Notes under the pieces: generated by a model
The model's database searches: none
Told to the model about the DNA's origin: nothing
The model's input: the letters and a program-made list of their open reading frames with translations, nothing else
In this document: one piece after another, positions 31,704 to 32,716 of the stretch
Layout: every line of letters begins with the position of its first letter
Position numbering within the stretch: position 1 is the first letter of the stretch
Made by a program: the position numbers and the translations under genes
Source: Anaerolineae bacterium
Lineage (GTDB): Bacteria > Chloroflexota > Anaerolineae > Anaerolineales > Villigracilaceae
Reading direction: 5' to 3'
DNA length: 32,716 nt
Assembly: GCA_003130845.1 (NCBI GenBank)
Contig: QEXW01000058.1
Coordinates: 1 to 32,716, forward strand

Positions 31704-32716
31704 ATGCCCATTTCTGCTCTGATTCAGGCCCTGATTATTTTCTTTGGCCTCCTGGCGTTGTTTTGCGTCTGGATGGGGGTCAGTTTCATTCGGGCCGGCA
31801 TGAAAATCAAGTTCTATCGTACGCGGCAGCAAAAAATTATCACTGGTTGGCGTTGGATTGGTGTTGCGGTGTTGATGGGCAGCCTTTCGTTTGCGGGAGC
31901 GCGTTTTGGTCAGACGTTCGCTACGCAATGGCTCTTTCCGCCGACCGCGACCGTGCTTCCAACGTTAACGCTGACGCGCACGTTCACTGCCACCTTGCGG
32001 CCTTCGACGACCCCTCGTCCAACTTTAACCGAATCTCTCTCGACTACCCCTGACTTACCCCTTGTCACTCTGACGGTTGTCTCTTCGCCTACCCTTATCC
32101 GTACCCTCACCAAGACGCCTCTTCCCTCCCTGACACCCAGTCTAACTGCCACGCGAGTTACGCCACCCACCCCTACGCCTTCTCGCACGTTTACCCCCTC
32201 GAAGACTGCGCGTCCCAGCCTGACCCCTTCCCCTCGTGCTACGCGCGCCCCTTCCAATACACCTACCTTTACGCCAACCAACACCTTTACCCCCACGGCG
32301 ACCTTCACGCGCACCTCGACCCCAACGGCCACATTCACCTTCACCGCGACCGCCACACGCACCCCCACCGCCACCTGGACGCCTTCTAACACGCCGACGG
32401 CGACCTTCACGCGCACCTTTACTCCAACATCTACCCACACCTTCACGCCCACCGCCACCTGGACACCATCCAGCACGCCGACCGCGACCTTTACGCGCAC
32501 ACCTACTGCCACCTGGACACCTTCTAGCACGCCCACGGCGACCTTTACGCGCACACCTACTGCCACCTGGACACCTTCTAGCACGCCCACGGCGACCTTT
32601 ACGCGCACCTCGACCCCAACGGCCACGCACACCTTCACGCCCACCGCCACCTGGACGCCTTCCCAAACGCCCACGGCGACCTTCACGCGCACCGCGACCC
32701 CAACGGCCACCGCCAC
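31704..32716 (+). CDS. Membrane-anchored Thr/Pro-rich stalk protein (cut by window edge)
   Basis: An open frame of 337 codons running off the right edge. Two hydrophobic segments (about 5-28 and 52-72) flank a short basic loop ([12 protein letters not shown]). From about residue 80 the protein is almost only Thr, Pro, Ser, Ala and Arg, with units such as [18 protein letters not shown]. Such low-complexity stretches in Chloroflexota usually form extended, often glycosylated stalks that lift a domain away from the surface; the domain itself would be beyond the window. The opposite strand is also open for about 800 bases here (31910-32716), a by-product of the repeats. No clear ribosome binding site before the ATG. 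Confidence 0.7.
   Translation, partial: MPISALIQALIIFFGLLALFCVWMGVSFIRAGMKIKFYRTRQQKIITGWRWIGVAVLMGSLSFAGARFGQTFATQWLFPPTATVLPTLTLTRTFTATLRPSTTPRPTLTESLSTTPDLPLVTLTVVSSPTLIRTLTKTPLPSLTPSLTATRVTPPTPTPSRTFTPSKTARPSLTPSPRATRAPSNTPTFTPTNTFTPTATFTRTSTPTATFTFTATATRTPTATWTPSNTPTATFTRTFTPTSTHTFTPTATWTPSSTPTATFTRTPTATWTPSSTPTATFTRTPTATWTPSSTPTATFTRTSTPTATHTFTPTATWTPSQTPTATFTRTATPTATA
32487..32594 (+). repeat. Perfect 54-base tandem repeat within the stalk gene
   Basis: Two identical 54-base copies (32487-32540 and 32541-32594) encode the 18-residue unit [19 protein letters not shown] third copy starts at 32595 and diverges after about 15 bases, and older diverged copies extend back to about 32260 and forward to the window edge. 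Identity at the DNA level means recent duplication or active homogenisation. Confidence 0.9.

Noticed and set aside
31910-32716. Long open frame on the minus strand (268 codons) rich in Val/Gly
   Set aside because: It is the reverse complement of the Thr/Pro repeat; composition is purely periodic, and the plus strand has a start, membrane segments and a sensible domain order.

Overview
The window reads as chromosomal DNA of a Chloroflexota bacterium, most likely an Anaerolineae-type organism. This rests on gene style rather than a marker gene: a Ser/Thr kinase fused to a PQQ-type propeller, a class A PBP-like protein with the C-terminal layout I associate with this phylum, Thr/Pro-rich surface stalks, zinc-ribbon/TPR housekeeping proteins, and a moderate GC content. 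No rRNA, CRISPR array, insertion sequence or phage gene was seen; the region looks like ordinary vertically inherited chromosome.

Layout. 1-1724 (minus): end of a polysaccharide-type locus, with a cut-off gene and a Wzx-like flippase behind a structured leader that has an attenuator-like terminator. 2176-3396 (plus): SpoIIAA/STAS-like protein and a short-chain dehydrogenase. 3443-4159 (minus): membrane protein; 4233-4937 (plus): RadC. 4945-6495 (minus): DapA-family aldolase and metallophosphoesterase. 6645-12441 (plus): a tight six-gene phospho-signalling operon (kinase-propeller, PP2C phosphatase, J-domain/vWA fusion, zinc-ribbon/FHA protein, an 80-residue unknown, OmpR-type regulator). 12550-14071 (plus): Hsp20, FmdB-like zinc ribbon, LuxR-type regulator, ending in a clean terminator. 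14115-15185 (minus): threonine synthase.

15347-18995 (plus): a complete glycine-controlled unit, with promoter, tandem glycine riboswitch, intrinsic terminator, then gcvH, gcvPA and gcvPB; gcvT is not here. 19089-20944: cobamide salvage (cbiR, cobU) overlapping a 49-residue membrane peptide and followed by a DUF4190-like membrane protein. 21006-21099: a tRNA-Sec gene (anticodon TCA) with its own promoter. 21159-28717: M50 site-2 protease, solute-binding lipoprotein, AIM24-family protein, a second STAS-like protein, folP, a TPR/zinc-ribbon protein and a polytopic membrane protein. 28730-31519: a bifunctional-PBP-like protein whose catalytic motifs are almost all altered. 31704 to the edge: a membrane-anchored Thr/Pro-rich stalk protein with perfect 54-base tandem repeats, cut by the window end.

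The items most worth a second look are the six-gene kinase/phosphatase/J-vWA/FHA operon, the apparently dead PBP, the tRNA-Sec with a promoter that places transcription start at the mature 5' end, the tandem glycine riboswitch, and the cbiR-cobU-small membrane peptide cluster.
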